From an uncultured Verrucomicrobiales bacterium (lineage in GTDB: Bacteria; Verrucomicrobiota; Verrucomicrobiia; Verrucomicrobiales; Akkermansiaceae), in NCBI GenBank assembly GCA_937905985.1, contig CALCWC010000043.1, positions 1 to 35,067 of the forward strand: a stretch of 35,067 bases of DNA. Direction: 5' to 3'. Below the pieces are notes generated by a model. That model was not told the origin of the DNA, searched no databases, and was given only the letters and a program-made list of their open reading frames with translations. Positions 1 through 8,453 of the stretch are shown piece after piece (positions within the stretch are counted from its first letter, which is position 1; each line of letters begins with the position of its first letter). A program made the position numbers and the translations under genes.

Positions 1-2
1 CC

Positions 3-701
3 CACATCCTCTGGCCCGTGGACGACGACGCCGTCATCGAAACCATCCGCAAGGGGTTTGAGGAGGTGCCCGTGCTGTACATAGCGGACGGCCACCACCG
101 CACCGCATCCAGCGCCGCCGTGTCCGCCAAGCGCCGCGCGGAACACCCGGACTACACGGGGCAGGAGGAGTTCAACTACCTCATGGCCGTCACCTTCTGC
201 GACGAGGACCTGTTCATCATGGACTACAACCGCGTGGTGCTGGACCTGAACGGGCTGGACGAGCCGACGTTCCTGGCGCGCGTGGAGGAGAAGTTTGACG
301 TGGTGCCCGCGGCCACCGCGCCGTATGCGCCCAAGGCCAAGCACGAGTTCGGCATGTACCTGGGCGGCAAGTGGTACACCCTCACCGCCAAGGACGGCAC
401 CTTCGATGCCGCGCACCCCATCCAGAGCCTGGACTGCTCCATCCTGCAGGCCAACCTGCTGGCCCCCGTGCTGGGAATCACCGACCCGCGCACCAGCCCG
501 CGCATCGACTTTGTGGGCGGCATCCGCGGGCTGCGCGAGCTGCAGGAGCGAGCCGCGGGAGGCGTGGCGTTCTCCCTCCACCCCGTCACCATGGCAGACC
601 TCTTCCACGTGGCGGACAGCGGGGAAATCATGCCGCCCAAGTCCACCTGGTTCGAGCCGAAGCTGCGCTCCGGCCTCTTCGCCCACGAAATCGAACGATA
701 A
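3..701 (+). CDS. DUF1015 family protein, 5' end cut off by the window
   Basis: The reading frame is open from the first bases of the window, so the N-terminal part lies outside it. The visible part begins HILWPV and contains YIADGHHR, the most recognisable motif of the DUF1015 (COG4198) family, followed by an alpha/beta region with EFNYLMAVTFCDEDL. The family has no firmly established biochemical activity. Its genes are often found beside serine biosynthesis genes, and here serA begins 24 bases downstream in the same direction, which supports a shared transcript and a link to serine metabolism. The GTG at position 18 that would open a shorter frame is an internal valine codon, not the true start. 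Confidence 0.85.
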   Translation, partial: HILWPVDDDAVIETIRKGFEEVPVLYIADGHHRTASSAAVSAKRRAEHPDYTGQEEFNYLMAVTFCDEDLFIMDYNRVVLDLNGLDEPTFLARVEEKFDVVPAATAPYAPKAKHEFGMYLGGKWYTLTAKDGTFDAAHPIQSLDCSILQANLLAPVLGITDPRTSPRIDFVGGIRGLRELQERAAGGVAFSLHPVTMADLFHVADSGEIMPPKSTWFEPKLRSGLFAHEIER

Positions 702-725
702 CCCTTTTCCCAAGATTCCATCACC

Positions 726-2294
726 ATGAAGATACTCATACCGACCAAACTCGACAAAGCCGCCGCCGCCCAGCTCACCGCAGCCGGGTACGAGGTGGTG
801 CAGAACGACACCGATCCCATCGAGGCCCAGGTGGCGGCCCATCCCGATGCCGCCGGGCTCATCGTGCGCTCGGAGAAGGTGACGCCCGAAATCATTGACG
901 CCCTGCCCTCCCTCAAGTGCGTGATCCGCGCCGGTGCCGGCTACGACAACATCGACTACCTCTACGCCCGCACCAAGGGCATCGACGTGATGAACACGCC
1001 CGGAGCCAACTCCAACGCCGTGGCGGAGGAGGTGGTGGCCCTGGTGCTCGCAGCCTACCGCTTTGTCATCCCCGCGGATGTCACCACCCGCGCCGGGGAA
1101 TGGAACAAGAAGAAGTACATGGGCCGCGAGCTCACCGGCAAGACCGTCGGCATCATCGGCCTCGGCAACATCGGCCGCCAGCTCGTCAAGCGTCTCCAGG
1201 GATTCGAGTGCAAGGTCCTCGGCTACGACCACTTTCTCTCCCGCCAGCGCGCGCTCAACATTGGCGCCACGCCCGCCGAGCTGAGCGAGATATTCTCCAC
1301 CGCGGATATCATCTCCATCCACGTGCCGGGCGGCCCCGCCACCAAGAACTATGTGAATGCGGAGCTCATCGGCAAGATGAAAGACGGGGCCATGCTGGTG
1401 AACTGCGCCCGCTACGGCGTGGTGGACGAAGACGCCCTGCGCGCCGCCAAGGCCGCCGGCAAGAACATCATCTACTGCACGGACGTACACCCCAAGGACA
1501 CCGCCGCCAACCAGCCCAGCGCGGATATTGCAGACATCATGCTGCCCCACCTGGGAGCCAACACCAAGGAGGCCAACAAGATGGCCGCCATGCGCGCCGC
1601 CAGCCAAATGCACGCCTATTTCGCCCAGGGCGACACCTCATGCGTGGTGAACGCGGAAATGCCGCACGACCTGAACCCCGCGCACCTGCACCTGGCCGCC
1701 ATGCTCGGCAAGCTCTGCTGCCACGCCGCGGGCTGCAAGCCCATCCGCCGCATTGACTGCACCTTCTACAACAACCTGCGCAGCTTCCGCAAGTGGTTCA
1801 CCCCCTGGGTGCTGGAGGGTGCCGTTCCCGGCGCGGAGCACGGGCTCATGCCCCCTGCGGCGGAGGCTTCCTTCCGGGAGCACGGCATTGTCTACAAAGC
1901 CTGCGAACCCATGGACGACAAGCTCTACGAGGACCAGCTCACCATCGACATCCACACCGAGGACGCCGGGCAGGAAACCATCACCAGCGTGCGCGGCATG
2001 ATTGTGGACGAAACCCCCGTGGTCTCCCGCATCGGCGGCTTCAAGCACCTGTACGCCGCCCTCCCCGGCAACACCCTCGTGCTCCGCTATGCGGACCGCC
2101 CGGGCGTGGTTGCCTCCATCGGCCAGACCCTCTCGGACGCCGGCATCAACATCGAGAACATCGTGGCCCCCACGGACCACGCCAGCGGTGATTCCCTCGC
2201 CATCGTCAAGACGGACAAGCCCGTCTCCGATGTCCTGGTGGAAATCCTGCGCAAGACCATTGATGCCAAGCTGGCCTTCGCCATCACCATGTGA
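726..2294 (+). CDS. serA: D-3-phosphoglycerate dehydrogenase (522 aa)
   Basis: This is predicted to oxidise 3-phosphoglycerate to 3-phosphohydroxypyruvate with NAD, the first step of serine synthesis, in the cytoplasm. The N-terminal substrate domain is followed by a Rossmann NAD fold with GLGNIG at residues 145-150. Candidate catalytic residues are Arg229 (in NCARYGVVD) and His275 (in PHLGA). The C-terminal part carries an ACT domain (RPGVVASIGQTLSDAGINIEN), the usual site of allosteric serine binding. At the position where the family normally has the catalytic Glu, about 29 residues after the Arg, this protein has Asp258 (HPKD). Tyr230 replaces the glycine common after the Arg. No Shine-Dalgarno precedes the ATG; the upstream bases end CCATCACC. 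It follows a DUF1015 gene, a pairing known from other bacteria. Confidence 0.93.
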   Translation: MKILIPTKLDKAAAAQLTAAGYEVVQNDTDPIEAQVAAHPDAAGLIVRSEKVTPEIIDALPSLKCVIRAGAGYDNIDYLYARTKGIDVMNTPGANSNAVAEEVVALVLAAYRFVIPADVTTRAGEWNKKKYMGRELTGKTVGIIGLGNIGRQLVKRLQGFECKVLGYDHFLSRQRALNIGATPAELSEIFSTADIISIHVPGGPATKNYVNAELIGKMKDGAMLVNCARYGVVDEDALRAAKAAGKNIIYCTDVHPKDTAANQPSADIADIMLPHLGANTKEANKMAAMRAASQMHAYFAQGDTSCVVNAEMPHDLNPAHLHLAAMLGKLCCHAAGCKPIRRIDCTFYNNLRSFRKWFTPWVLEGAVPGAEHGLMPPAAEASFREHGIVYKACEPMDDKLYEDQLTIDIHTEDAGQETITSVRGMIVDETPVVSRIGGFKHLYAALPGNTLVLRYADRPGVVASIGQTLSDAGINIENIVAPTDHASGDSLAIVKTDKPVSDVLVEILRKTIDAKLAFAITM

Positions 2295-2301
2295 GTTTGG
2301 G

Positions 2302-2997
2302 ATGATGGAACACGCTTGCAAAAAGGGCGCACCGGCGGTGCTGGTGCGCCTTTTCCTGCTGGCGGGGGTGCTGCTGCTTTCCGCGTGCGAGACCTTCCAC
2401 TACGGGGACAATATCCGGCTCCGCGGGGCGGAGGTGGCCCTGCTGAACTGGGATCAGAAAGATATGCCGGAAAAGGCGCGGGAGGATGCTATACGGAACA
2501 CCGTGCTGTACCGGCTGGACGGCAAGCTGTATGAGCGCGCCACGCTCGCCTACGCGCCCATCACGCATGTGGCGGCATGGCACCGGTGGCACTGCATTTT
2601 CCGCAGCGTCGGCTACAATTACTCATCGGAGGAAACGGTGGGAGAACCCACGGAGCGGCGGGAAATCATGGTGCAGGTGCACTCCACAACCGAAAAGGGT
2701 TCGCCTTCATACATCCCGGTGGAGGAATTCGACTTCACACGAGCCTCCAAGGTGACGGCATCCCAAATAGATGGTTCGCTGGAAAACCGCCTGTACGTCT
2801 ACGCTCAGTGGGTGCCAAGACTGGGGAAGGACTACGTGTTGCGGGACTACATGGCGGACCTCCCGGCACGCAAGGTGCACCCGCTGAACTACCTTGCGGG
2901 CGGCATCGTGCACCTGGTGGTGGATTGGCCGCTGAACATCATTGTGAACATCATCAACCCGCTGGATGTGTGGCACTACCCGGAAAGCTGGCGATAA
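2302..2997 (+). CDS. predicted lipoprotein of unknown function (231 aa)
   Basis: The protein opens with a basic n-region and the hydrophobic run VLVRLFLLAGVLLLSAC. LLSAC is a good lipobox, so the protein is probably acylated on that Cys and anchored in a membrane. The mature part (about 205 residues) has no motif I recognise. It ends with a hydrophobic stretch (GGIVHLVVDWPLNIIVNIINPLDVW) that may contact the membrane. The start is the first of two consecutive ATG codons, seven bases after the serA stop, and no Shine-Dalgarno is visible, so translation may be coupled to serA. A terminator-like hairpin lies inside its first codons (2321-2354). The lipoprotein call is well supported; the function is unknown. 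Confidence 0.8.
   Translation: MMEHACKKGAPAVLVRLFLLAGVLLLSACETFHYGDNIRLRGAEVALLNWDQKDMPEKAREDAIRNTVLYRLDGKLYERATLAYAPITHVAAWHRWHCIFRSVGYNYSSEETVGEPTERREIMVQVHSTTEKGSPSYIPVEEFDFTRASKVTASQIDGSLENRLYVYAQWVPRLGKDYVLRDYMADLPARKVHPLNYLAGGIVHLVVDWPLNIIVNIINPLDVWHYPESWR
2321..2354 (+). terminator. intrinsic-terminator-like hairpin inside the lipoprotein coding sequence
   Basis: A perfect 8-bp stem (GGCGCACC at 2326-2333 with GGTGCGCC at 2343-2350) has a 9-base loop. AAAAA precedes it and TTTT follows it. It lies about 30 bases after the serA stop, where a serA terminator would be expected, but also within the signal-peptide codons of the lipoprotein gene. It could end part of the serA transcript or work as an attenuator for the lipoprotein. 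Confidence 0.5.
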
Positions 2998-3024
2998 ACA
3001 TCGGGTGAAAATGAGTGAAACGCC

Positions 3025-3053
3025 TTGCCTTATCCGCTGGGGTGTGGTATAAG
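3025..3053 (+). promoter_or_regulatory. sigma70-like promoter for the RNase D-like gene
   Basis: TTGCCT at 3025-3030 and TATAAG at 3048-3053 are separated by 17 bases. The expected transcript start is near 3060, only about six bases before the ATG at 3066. This supports 3066 as the start rather than an ATG upstream of the promoter. Confidence 0.65.
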
Positions 3054-3065
3054 GCGCGGCGTTCG

Positions 3066-4124
3066 ATGATTGACAACCAAGAGAGCCTCCACGCATGGAG
3101 ACAACGTGCCGCCGCCAAGCCCCAGGGCCGCACCGTGCTGGATTTGGAGGCGGACAGCCTCCACCGCCACAGGGAAAAGCTCTGCCTCATCCAGTATGCG
3201 GACGAGGACGGCGTGTGCATCATCGACCCGCTCGCCATCGAGGACATGGGCGACTTCACGCGCTGGCTGCAGGAGACGGACGTGTGGATGCACGGCGCGG
3301 ACTACGACATGAGCCTGTTCCAAGGGGCGTACGGCGTGCTGCCGCACATGATCCTGGACACGCAGATAGCCGCGCGCCTGCTGGGGTTCCGGGCATTCGG
3401 GCTGGCGGCGCTCGTGGAGCATTTCTACGGCATTGTGCTGAGCAAGAAGAACCAGAAGGCGGACTGGGGCAAGCGCCCCATCCCCGTGGAGATGCAGGAG
3501 TACGCCTCCGGCGATGTGAAATACATGCTGGAGATGGCGGACAAGCTCACCGCCCGCCTCAAGGAGCTCGGCCGCCACGACTGGTTCCTGGAGAGCTGCG
3601 CCTGCAACCTCCAGCACGGCCGCGAACGCTTTGAAACCGTCATGGAGGACCCGTGGCGCATCCGCGGTTCCGGCAAGCTCAACCGCCGCGGCCTGGCCGC
3701 CCTGCGCGCCCTCTGGACGTGGCGCGACGACGAGGCCTCCAAGATGGACCGCCCCTCGTTCATGGTGTGCAGCAACGACGACCTGCTGCGCTGGAGCGAA
3801 ATGCTGCAGGAGTTCCGCGTGGTGGAGCCGCGCAACCGCATGCACGCCCAGCGCGCCAGCCGTCTCCGCAAGACCATTGAGCGTTTCCAGCTCTTGGACG
3901 AGCACGACTACCCCTGCATCCCCAAGCGCGTGCGACACGAGCAGGACCCGCACTTCGAAATGCACATGGCGCATTGGTCCGCCAAGCGTGATACCATTGC
4001 CGAACAGTTGGACATCGAGCCCTCGCTCATCGCCTCCCGCATCCAGCTGGAAACCATCTCCAACCACGAAGACGCGGGCCTTGCCGCCCTCATGAACTGG
4101 CAGCGAGACCTGCTCACCCGCTGA
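3066..4124 (+). CDS. rnd: ribonuclease D-like 3'-5' exonuclease (352 aa)
   Basis: This is predicted to trim RNA 3' ends, for example in tRNA maturation, using a two-metal DEDDy exonuclease site. Exo I is DLEAD near the N-terminus (Asp and Glu ligands). Exo II is HGADYDMSLF. Exo III is YASGDVKYMLEMA, with the Tyr and Asp of the DEDDy class. The rest is helical and in the position of the HRDC domains of RNase D, though I cannot confirm that fold by eye. The start at 3066 is chosen because a good promoter ends at 3053; a longer frame from 3015 would run through that promoter. A tRNA gene follows 94 bases downstream, a fitting neighbour though probably transcribed separately. A terminator hairpin overlaps the stop codon. 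Confidence 0.88.
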   Translation: MIDNQESLHAWRQRAAAKPQGRTVLDLEADSLHRHREKLCLIQYADEDGVCIIDPLAIEDMGDFTRWLQETDVWMHGADYDMSLFQGAYGVLPHMILDTQIAARLLGFRAFGLAALVEHFYGIVLSKKNQKADWGKRPIPVEMQEYASGDVKYMLEMADKLTARLKELGRHDWFLESCACNLQHGRERFETVMEDPWRIRGSGKLNRRGLAALRALWTWRDDEASKMDRPSFMVCSNDDLLRWSEMLQEFRVVEPRNRMHAQRASRLRKTIERFQLLDEHDYPCIPKRVRHEQDPHFEMHMAHWSAKRDTIAEQLDIEPSLIASRIQLETISNHEDAGLAALMNWQRDLLTR

Positions 4125-4141
4125 CCTGCGGGCAGTTTTTT
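4117..4141 (+). terminator. intrinsic terminator of the RNase D-like gene
   Basis: CCCGC (4117-4121) pairs with GCGGG (4128-4132) around a 6-base loop containing the stop codon. A run of six T follows at 4136-4141. Confidence 0.7.
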
Positions 4142-4163
4142 GTCATAAAAAATCAAATAGTGC

Positions 4164-4192
4164 TGGACAAAGCGGTCGGATTGGCGTATATT
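4164..4192 (+). promoter_or_regulatory. promoter of the CAU tRNA gene
   Basis: TGGACA at 4164-4169 and TATATT at 4187-4192 are separated by 17 bases. The transcript would start near 4199, leaving about 20 bases of 5' leader for RNase P to remove before the tRNA at 4219. Confidence 0.65.
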
Positions 4193-4218
4193 CTCTCGCA
4201 CACCGCCAAGGTGTCCAT

Positions 4219-4290
<72 letters not shown>

Positions 4291-4296
4291 CTACAA

Positions 4297-4332
4297 GGGG
4301 TCTCCCGATTTTCGGGAGACCCCGTTTGTTTT
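4297..4332 (+). terminator. strong intrinsic terminator of the tRNA gene
   Basis: A perfect 12-bp stem (GGGGTCTCCCGA and its complement, 4297-4308 and 4312-4323) with a 3-base loop is followed by GTTTGTTTT. It starts 7 bases after the tRNA. Read on the other strand it lies past the end of the ankyrin gene, but the T-run there is poor. Confidence 0.88.
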
Positions 4333-4367
4333 GCCGTTGGTGCCAAACAACGTGGTTGCACCGCTCG

Positions 4368-4907
4368 TTAGCGGCACAGGGCGGCGCAATCCTCGCGCCC
4401 AAAGGCGGCGGCCAGTTCCGCCGGTGTATTGCCTGCATTGTTTTTTGCGGCGGGGTCGGCACCGAGCTCCAGGAGCAGGCGCACGGCTTCCACCTGGCCG
4501 AACACGCATGCCGTGTGCAGCGGCGTGGCACCGGCCCTGTTCCGGGCATGGATATCCGCCCCGGCGGCATGGAGAACCCGGATGTGTTCCGTGCAGCCGT
4601 TGAGTGCGGCGATGTGCAGCGGGTAGCCGAGGTTGCAGGCATGGGCAGAGAGGTCTGCGCCATTCTCGATGAGCCAGCGGACGACATCGCCCTGCCCGGG
4701 CCAATTGACCATGCATGCCTGGTGCAGGGCCGTGAATCCCTTGTCATCCGTGCCGTTCACGTTTGCGCCCGCAGCCAACAGCAGCCGGGCAATCTCCATA
4801 CGGCCCAAAAGGGCGTTCTGACCAAGAATGGAACCCTCCGCGATATCCTCCTCTTTCGAGATAACGCGGAGGGCTTTCAACACATCTATGGCATGTTCAC
4901 GGTCCAT
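4368..4907 (-). CDS. ankyrin repeat protein (179 aa)
   Basis: Four or so ankyrin repeats can be read. The clearest signatures are GFTALHQACMVNW, GYPLHIAALNGCTEHIRVLHAAGADIHARN and GATPLHTACVFGQVEAVRLLLELGADPAAKN. The N-terminal part has a further LLLAAGANVNGTD unit. Ankyrin repeats bind other proteins; nothing in the sequence shows a catalytic domain or a signal peptide, so a cytoplasmic partner-binding role is inferred. The start lies 19 bases after the guaA stop in the same direction, so the two are probably co-transcribed. It differs from the second ankyrin protein of this window (10461-11042), which has a metal-binding-like tail. Confidence 0.85.
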   Translation of the reverse strand: MDREHAIDVLKALRVISKEEDIAEGSILGQNALLGRMEIARLLLAAGANVNGTDDKGFTALHQACMVNWPGQGDVVRWLIENGADLSAHACNLGYPLHIAALNGCTEHIRVLHAAGADIHARNRAGATPLHTACVFGQVEAVRLLLELGADPAAKNNAGNTPAELAAAFGREDCAALCR

Positions 4908-4926
4908 AGAGGTTGTTGTGTGGGGG

Positions 4927-6450
4927 TTACTCCCACTCGATGCTTGCCGGGGGCTTGGTGCTCACATCGTAGAGCACGCGGTTGATGCCCTTCACCTCGT
5001 TGAGGATGCGGTTGGAGGCCTCTCGCAGGAGGTCGTAGGGCAGCTGCACCCAATCCGCGGTCATGGCGTCCTCGGAGACGATGGCGCGCAGGTTGGTGGC
5101 GAACTCGTAGGAGCGCTCGTCGCCCTTCACGCCCACGGTCTTGACGGGGATAAGGCCGGCGTAAGCCTGCCAACACTTGTCGTACCAGTCCCACTTGCGG
5201 AGGGTGCCGATGAAGATGGCGTCGCACTCGCGGATGATGTCGAGGCGGTCCTTGGTGACCTCGCCGGGGCAGCGGACAGCCAGGCCGGGGCCGGGGAACG
5301 GATGGCGCCACAGGATATCATGCGGGATGCCCATGGAGGCACCCAGCTCGCGCACCTCGTCCTTGAAGAGGAATGCCAGGGGCTCGATGACCTTGCCCTG
5401 CTTCTGCATCTCCAGCACACGCTCCACGCGGTTGTGGTGGGTCTTGATGACGGAAGCCTTGCTCTTGGCGTTGGATGCGCTTTCGATGACGTCCGGGTAG
5501 AGGGTACCCTGGGCGAGCATCTCGGCATCGCCCACGGCATCCCAGAACACATCGATGAAGAGGTTGCCGATGATGCGGCGCTTCTTTTCCGGGGCGGGTT
5601 CGCCCTTGAGGGCCTCCAGGAAGCGGGCGGAGGCGTCCACGGTTTCAATCTCCACGCCCATGCGGCGGAAATTGGCCTGCACCTCCTTGGCCTCGTCCTT
5701 GCGCAGCAAACCGTTGTCCACAAAGATGCAGCGTGCGTTCACGCCGGCCTCATGCAGGAGGACGGCGAGCACGGTGCTGTCCACGCCGCCGGAGACGCCG
5801 CACACCACCTGCTTGTCGCCCACCTTGGCGCGGATTTCCTCGATGAGCTCGCGCTTGAAGTCGCCGATGTCGAACTTGGCAAGGTTCTTGGCGTAGGAGA
5901 GGAAGTTTTTCAGGATGGTACGGCCCTCATGAGAGTGGGTCACCTCCGGGTGGAACTGGATGCCGAACATCTGCTCTCCCCATTGCAGGGAAACGGGCAC
6001 GCCCTCGCTGTTGCGGGCGATGACCTTGCAGTTGTCCGCCAGATGGTCCACGGTGTCGGAGTGGCTCATCCACACCTGGGAAGAGGGAGACATATCGGCG
6101 TACAGGCCCTCCAGCTTGTCGGGGATGAGGGCGGCGGGGCCGTACTCGCGCTTGTTGCTCTTGCGCACGGAGCCGCCGGTCTTGATGTTGAGCAGCTGCA
6201 TGCCGTAGCACACGCCCAGCACCGGCACGTTGAACGCCTTGAGCCACTCGAAGTCAATGTCCGGGGCGTCGGGCTCGGACGTGCTGCGGGGGCCTCCGGA
6301 GAGGATGATGGCGCCGGGCTCGCTGATTTCATGCAGGTCCTCCAGCGCGTAAAGCTTGGCAAGGAAACCCAGCTCGCGCACGCGGCGCACGATGAGCTGC
6401 GTGTACTGTGAGCCGTAGTCGATGACGGCAACAATGTGTTTCGGGGTCAT
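4927..6450 (-). CDS. guaA: GMP synthase, glutamine-hydrolysing (507 aa)
   Basis: This converts XMP to GMP using ATP and glutamine in purine synthesis. The N-terminal class I amidotransferase domain has the nucleophile Cys81 (GVCYGMQ) and the His167/Glu169 pair (FHPEVTHS). The ATP pyrophosphatase domain has the PP-loop SGGVDS at 220-225, followed by the C-terminal dimerisation domain ending KPPASIEWE. Length and all motifs are normal for the family. Its promoter on the minus strand places the transcript start within a few bases of the ATG, and no Shine-Dalgarno is present. An ankyrin protein gene follows 19 bases downstream. Confidence 0.97.
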   Translation of the reverse strand: MTPKHIVAVIDYGSQYTQLIVRRVRELGFLAKLYALEDLHEISEPGAIILSGGPRSTSEPDAPDIDFEWLKAFNVPVLGVCYGMQLLNIKTGGSVRKSNKREYGPAALIPDKLEGLYADMSPSSQVWMSHSDTVDHLADNCKVIARNSEGVPVSLQWGEQMFGIQFHPEVTHSHEGRTILKNFLSYAKNLAKFDIGDFKRELIEEIRAKVGDKQVVCGVSGGVDSTVLAVLLHEAGVNARCIFVDNGLLRKDEAKEVQANFRRMGVEIETVDASARFLEALKGEPAPEKKRRIIGNLFIDVFWDAVGDAEMLAQGTLYPDVIESASNAKSKASVIKTHHNRVERVLEMQKQGKVIEPLAFLFKDEVRELGASMGIPHDILWRHPFPGPGLAVRCPGEVTKDRLDIIRECDAIFIGTLRKWDWYDKCWQAYAGLIPVKTVGVKGDERSYEFATNLRAIVSEDAMTADWVQLPYDLLREASNRILNEVKGINRVLYDVSTKPPASIEWE

Positions 6451-6459
6451 GTTGCGGGT

Positions 6460-6488
6460 ATTCTAACACACCGCACCCGCTCCAGCAA
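6460..6488 (-). promoter_or_regulatory. promoter of guaA
   Basis: Read on the minus strand, TTGCTG (6488-6483) and TAGAAT (6465-6460) are separated by 17 bases. The ATG begins at 6450, nine bases beyond the -10 box, so the mRNA would have a leader of only two to four bases. Confidence 0.65.
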
Positions 6489-6540
6489 GATTATTCGCGC
6501 GCCCGCGCGGGCACGCCCCCGGGTACGACAGCCATTTTGC

Positions 6541-6569
6541 TTGAACGGGGGTGTGGAAATGCCTATAAT
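6541..6569 (+). promoter_or_regulatory. promoter of the M23 peptidase operon
   Basis: TTGAAC (6541-6546) and a perfect TATAAT (6564-6569) are 17 bases apart. The ATG chosen for the peptidase is at 6579, nine bases past the -10 box. This promoter is divergent from that of guaA; the two -35 boxes are about 50 bases apart. Confidence 0.75.
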
Positions 6570-6578
6570 GGCCGCGAA

Positions 6579-7433
6579 ATGTCGAGTCGATTCCATATAA
6601 GCCCGATGCGGAAGGCGTTCCTGCTGCTGTTGCTGGTGGGAGCGCTGGGAGTAACCATCATGGTGGTGATAGGCAAACTGGCGCGCAAGGAGTACGGCGG
6701 CAAGGTGGACTCCACCCCCATCTACGGGCGCGATGTAGCGCCGGAGGGCATGCCCGCCGTGCTGCATCCCGGCTACATTCCGCTCACCGCGGAGCAGATG
6801 ACCAAGGCTCCGACAATCGACGGATTCCAGTCCCCCATCGGAACACCCAACGCCGCGTTCACCTATGACGCCCAGCCCTTCGGCACGCCCAACGAGATGC
6901 GCGGCGGCAACCACACCGGGCAAGACCTCAACGGCATTGGCGGCAACAACACCGATGAGGGGGAACCCGTGTACGCGGCGGCGCGCGGCCTGGTGGTGTA
7001 CAGCGGCCAGCCCGCGGACGAATGGGGCAACGTGGTGGTGCTGCTGCACCGTCTGCCGGACGGCACGCGCGTGCAAACCCTGTACGCGCACCTGAAGGAG
7101 CGTTCCGCACGCCTGGGCGAAACCGTGGGGCGCGGGGAGCCCATCGGCAGCATCGGCACCGCGAACGGCCATTATCTGGCGCACCTGCACTTTGAGGCCA
7201 TTCCCTCCCTCTGCGTGGAGGCCGGCATGCCCGCGTACGCCCCCCAGGGCACCATGAACCGCATCGACCCGCAAGAGCTGATGCAGAAATACCCTGCACC
7301 GAACTTCCCGGACCCGTACGGCGCGGTGCGATTGCTGCGCAAGCGCGAGGCCGGGCAAGCCGAGCCCGCCGCAGCCCCTGCGGAACCCCTTCCCGAGGGC
7401 GTGGCCCCCGTCAATCCCACCCAATTCCTGTAA
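6579..7433 (+). CDS. M23 (LytM-type) metallopeptidase, membrane-anchored (284 aa)
   Basis: This is predicted to cleave peptide cross-links in peptidoglycan. A short cytoplasmic start (MSSRFHISPMRK) is followed by a membrane segment at about residues 13-32, consistent with a signal anchor or uncleaved signal. The peptidase fold carries the zinc ligands His112 and Asp116 (GNHTGQDLNG), the LYAHLKE motif, and the HLH pair His202/His204 (AHLHFE). All positions needed for activity therefore appear present. The C-terminal tail is Ala/Glu/Pro-rich. The start at 6579 fits the promoter at 6541-6569; a longer frame from 6537 would begin upstream of the promoter. It is the first of four closely spaced genes and is followed six bases later by an OmpA-like protein, suggesting a cell-wall module. 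Confidence 0.88.
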   Translation: MSSRFHISPMRKAFLLLLLVGALGVTIMVVIGKLARKEYGGKVDSTPIYGRDVAPEGMPAVLHPGYIPLTAEQMTKAPTIDGFQSPIGTPNAAFTYDAQPFGTPNEMRGGNHTGQDLNGIGGNNTDEGEPVYAAARGLVVYSGQPADEWGNVVVLLHRLPDGTRVQTLYAHLKERSARLGETVGRGEPIGSIGTANGHYLAHLHFEAIPSLCVEAGMPAYAPQGTMNRIDPQELMQKYPAPNFPDPYGAVRLLRKREAGQAEPAAAPAEPLPEGVAPVNPTQFL

Positions 7434-7439
7434 CCCGTC

Positions 7440-8450
7440 ATGAAACGCAACCTCATTCTTTTCATTGTCAGTTTCATCATTGCCGCAGCCGTGTGCGGCG
7501 GCGTGTACCTCCTGCTCCAGAAGCAAGAGGAGGCCAAGCAACAACAGGCCGCCGAGCAGTCCCAGCAGCCCCCAACCGAGCAAACCCAACCCGTCGTTAC
7601 GCCGGAGCCTCAGACCGACCCAGAGCCTCAACCCCAGCCCGAACCTCAGCCGCTGCCGGAGCCTGAACCCCAGCCCCAGCCCGCCGCGGAACTGACGGGC
7701 TCGCAAGCCGTGGTGCAGGCGTTCGTGGAGGCCGTACAGCGCGGCGACACCGCGGCCGCGCGCGGCATGATAGGCGGCATAATAGGCGGCGCGGAGGTGA
7801 CGGACGCCACCATCGCGGGCCTGTGCATGGTGTTCGAGGACGGCGCGTACTCCCTGCGCGCCGCCAACCCCATCCGCAACACCTTTGAGAACGACTCCCA
7901 CTCCGGCTACCTCGTCTACGTCACCCCGCAGCAGGGCAATGCCGCCAAGCCCGCCCACATCGGCGTGGAGCTTGCCAAGGACGGCGATGCCTGGCGCATC
8001 ACCCACGTCTCCCTGGATTCCCTGCTCAGCAGCTACGAGGACCGCGGCATGGAGGAGGCCGGGCACTACTTCCCGCTGGTGAAGAACCCCAAGGGCGGTG
8101 ACTCGCTGGCGCTGTTCTTCGCGTTCGATGATGCGGCGCTCACGCCGCGCTCGCTGCGCCAGCTGGAGATTGTGGCGCAGCTGCTCAAGGAGAGCCAGCG
8201 CAAGCTGGACATCTCCGGCCACACGGACGACGTGGGCACGGCGGAGTACAACCAGAAGCTCTCCGAGAAGCGCGCCGCCGCCGTGCGTGACGCCCTGGTG
8301 TCCTTCGGTGTGGACGCCGCGCAGATCACCACGCGCGGCATGGGCATGAGCCAGCCCCGCCGCACCTACTCCGACCAGGATTCCGAGGAGCAAATCGACA
8401 CCGCCCGCGGCGAGAACCGCCGCGCGGAAATCTACCTCGATTTCGAGTAG
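7440..8450 (+). CDS. OmpA-like peptidoglycan-binding protein with Pro/Glu/Gln linker (336 aa)
   Basis: The N-terminal membrane segment (about residues 5-25) is followed by a Gln-rich stretch and a linker at about residues 43-80 built from repeats of PEPQ and PQPEP type. A middle domain of about 120 residues (AVVQAFVEAVQRGDTAAARGM onward) resembles small DUF4878/SnoaL-like folds, a tentative view. The C-terminal domain is a clear OmpA-like domain: GHTDDVGTAEYNQKLSEKRA, then ENRRAEIYLDF. Its Asp and Arg residues usually bind diaminopimelate. The protein probably tethers the membrane to the cell wall, with the Pro-rich part spanning the periplasm. It is encoded six bases after the M23 peptidase, which acts on the same polymer. 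Confidence 0.88.
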   Translation: MKRNLILFIVSFIIAAAVCGGVYLLLQKQEEAKQQQAAEQSQQPPTEQTQPVVTPEPQTDPEPQPQPEPQPLPEPEPQPQPAAELTGSQAVVQAFVEAVQRGDTAAARGMIGGIIGGAEVTDATIAGLCMVFEDGAYSLRAANPIRNTFENDSHSGYLVYVTPQQGNAAKPAHIGVELAKDGDAWRITHVSLDSLLSSYEDRGMEEAGHYFPLVKNPKGGDSLALFFAFDDAALTPRSLRQLEIVAQLLKESQRKLDISGHTDDVGTAEYNQKLSEKRAAAVRDALVSFGVDAAQITTRGMGMSQPRRTYSDQDSEEQIDTARGENRRAEIYLDFE

Positions 8451-8453
8451 CCC

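Noticed and set aside
4828..6411. A 527-codon plus-strand frame over guaA
   Set aside because: Reverse shadow of guaA, which has every expected motif.
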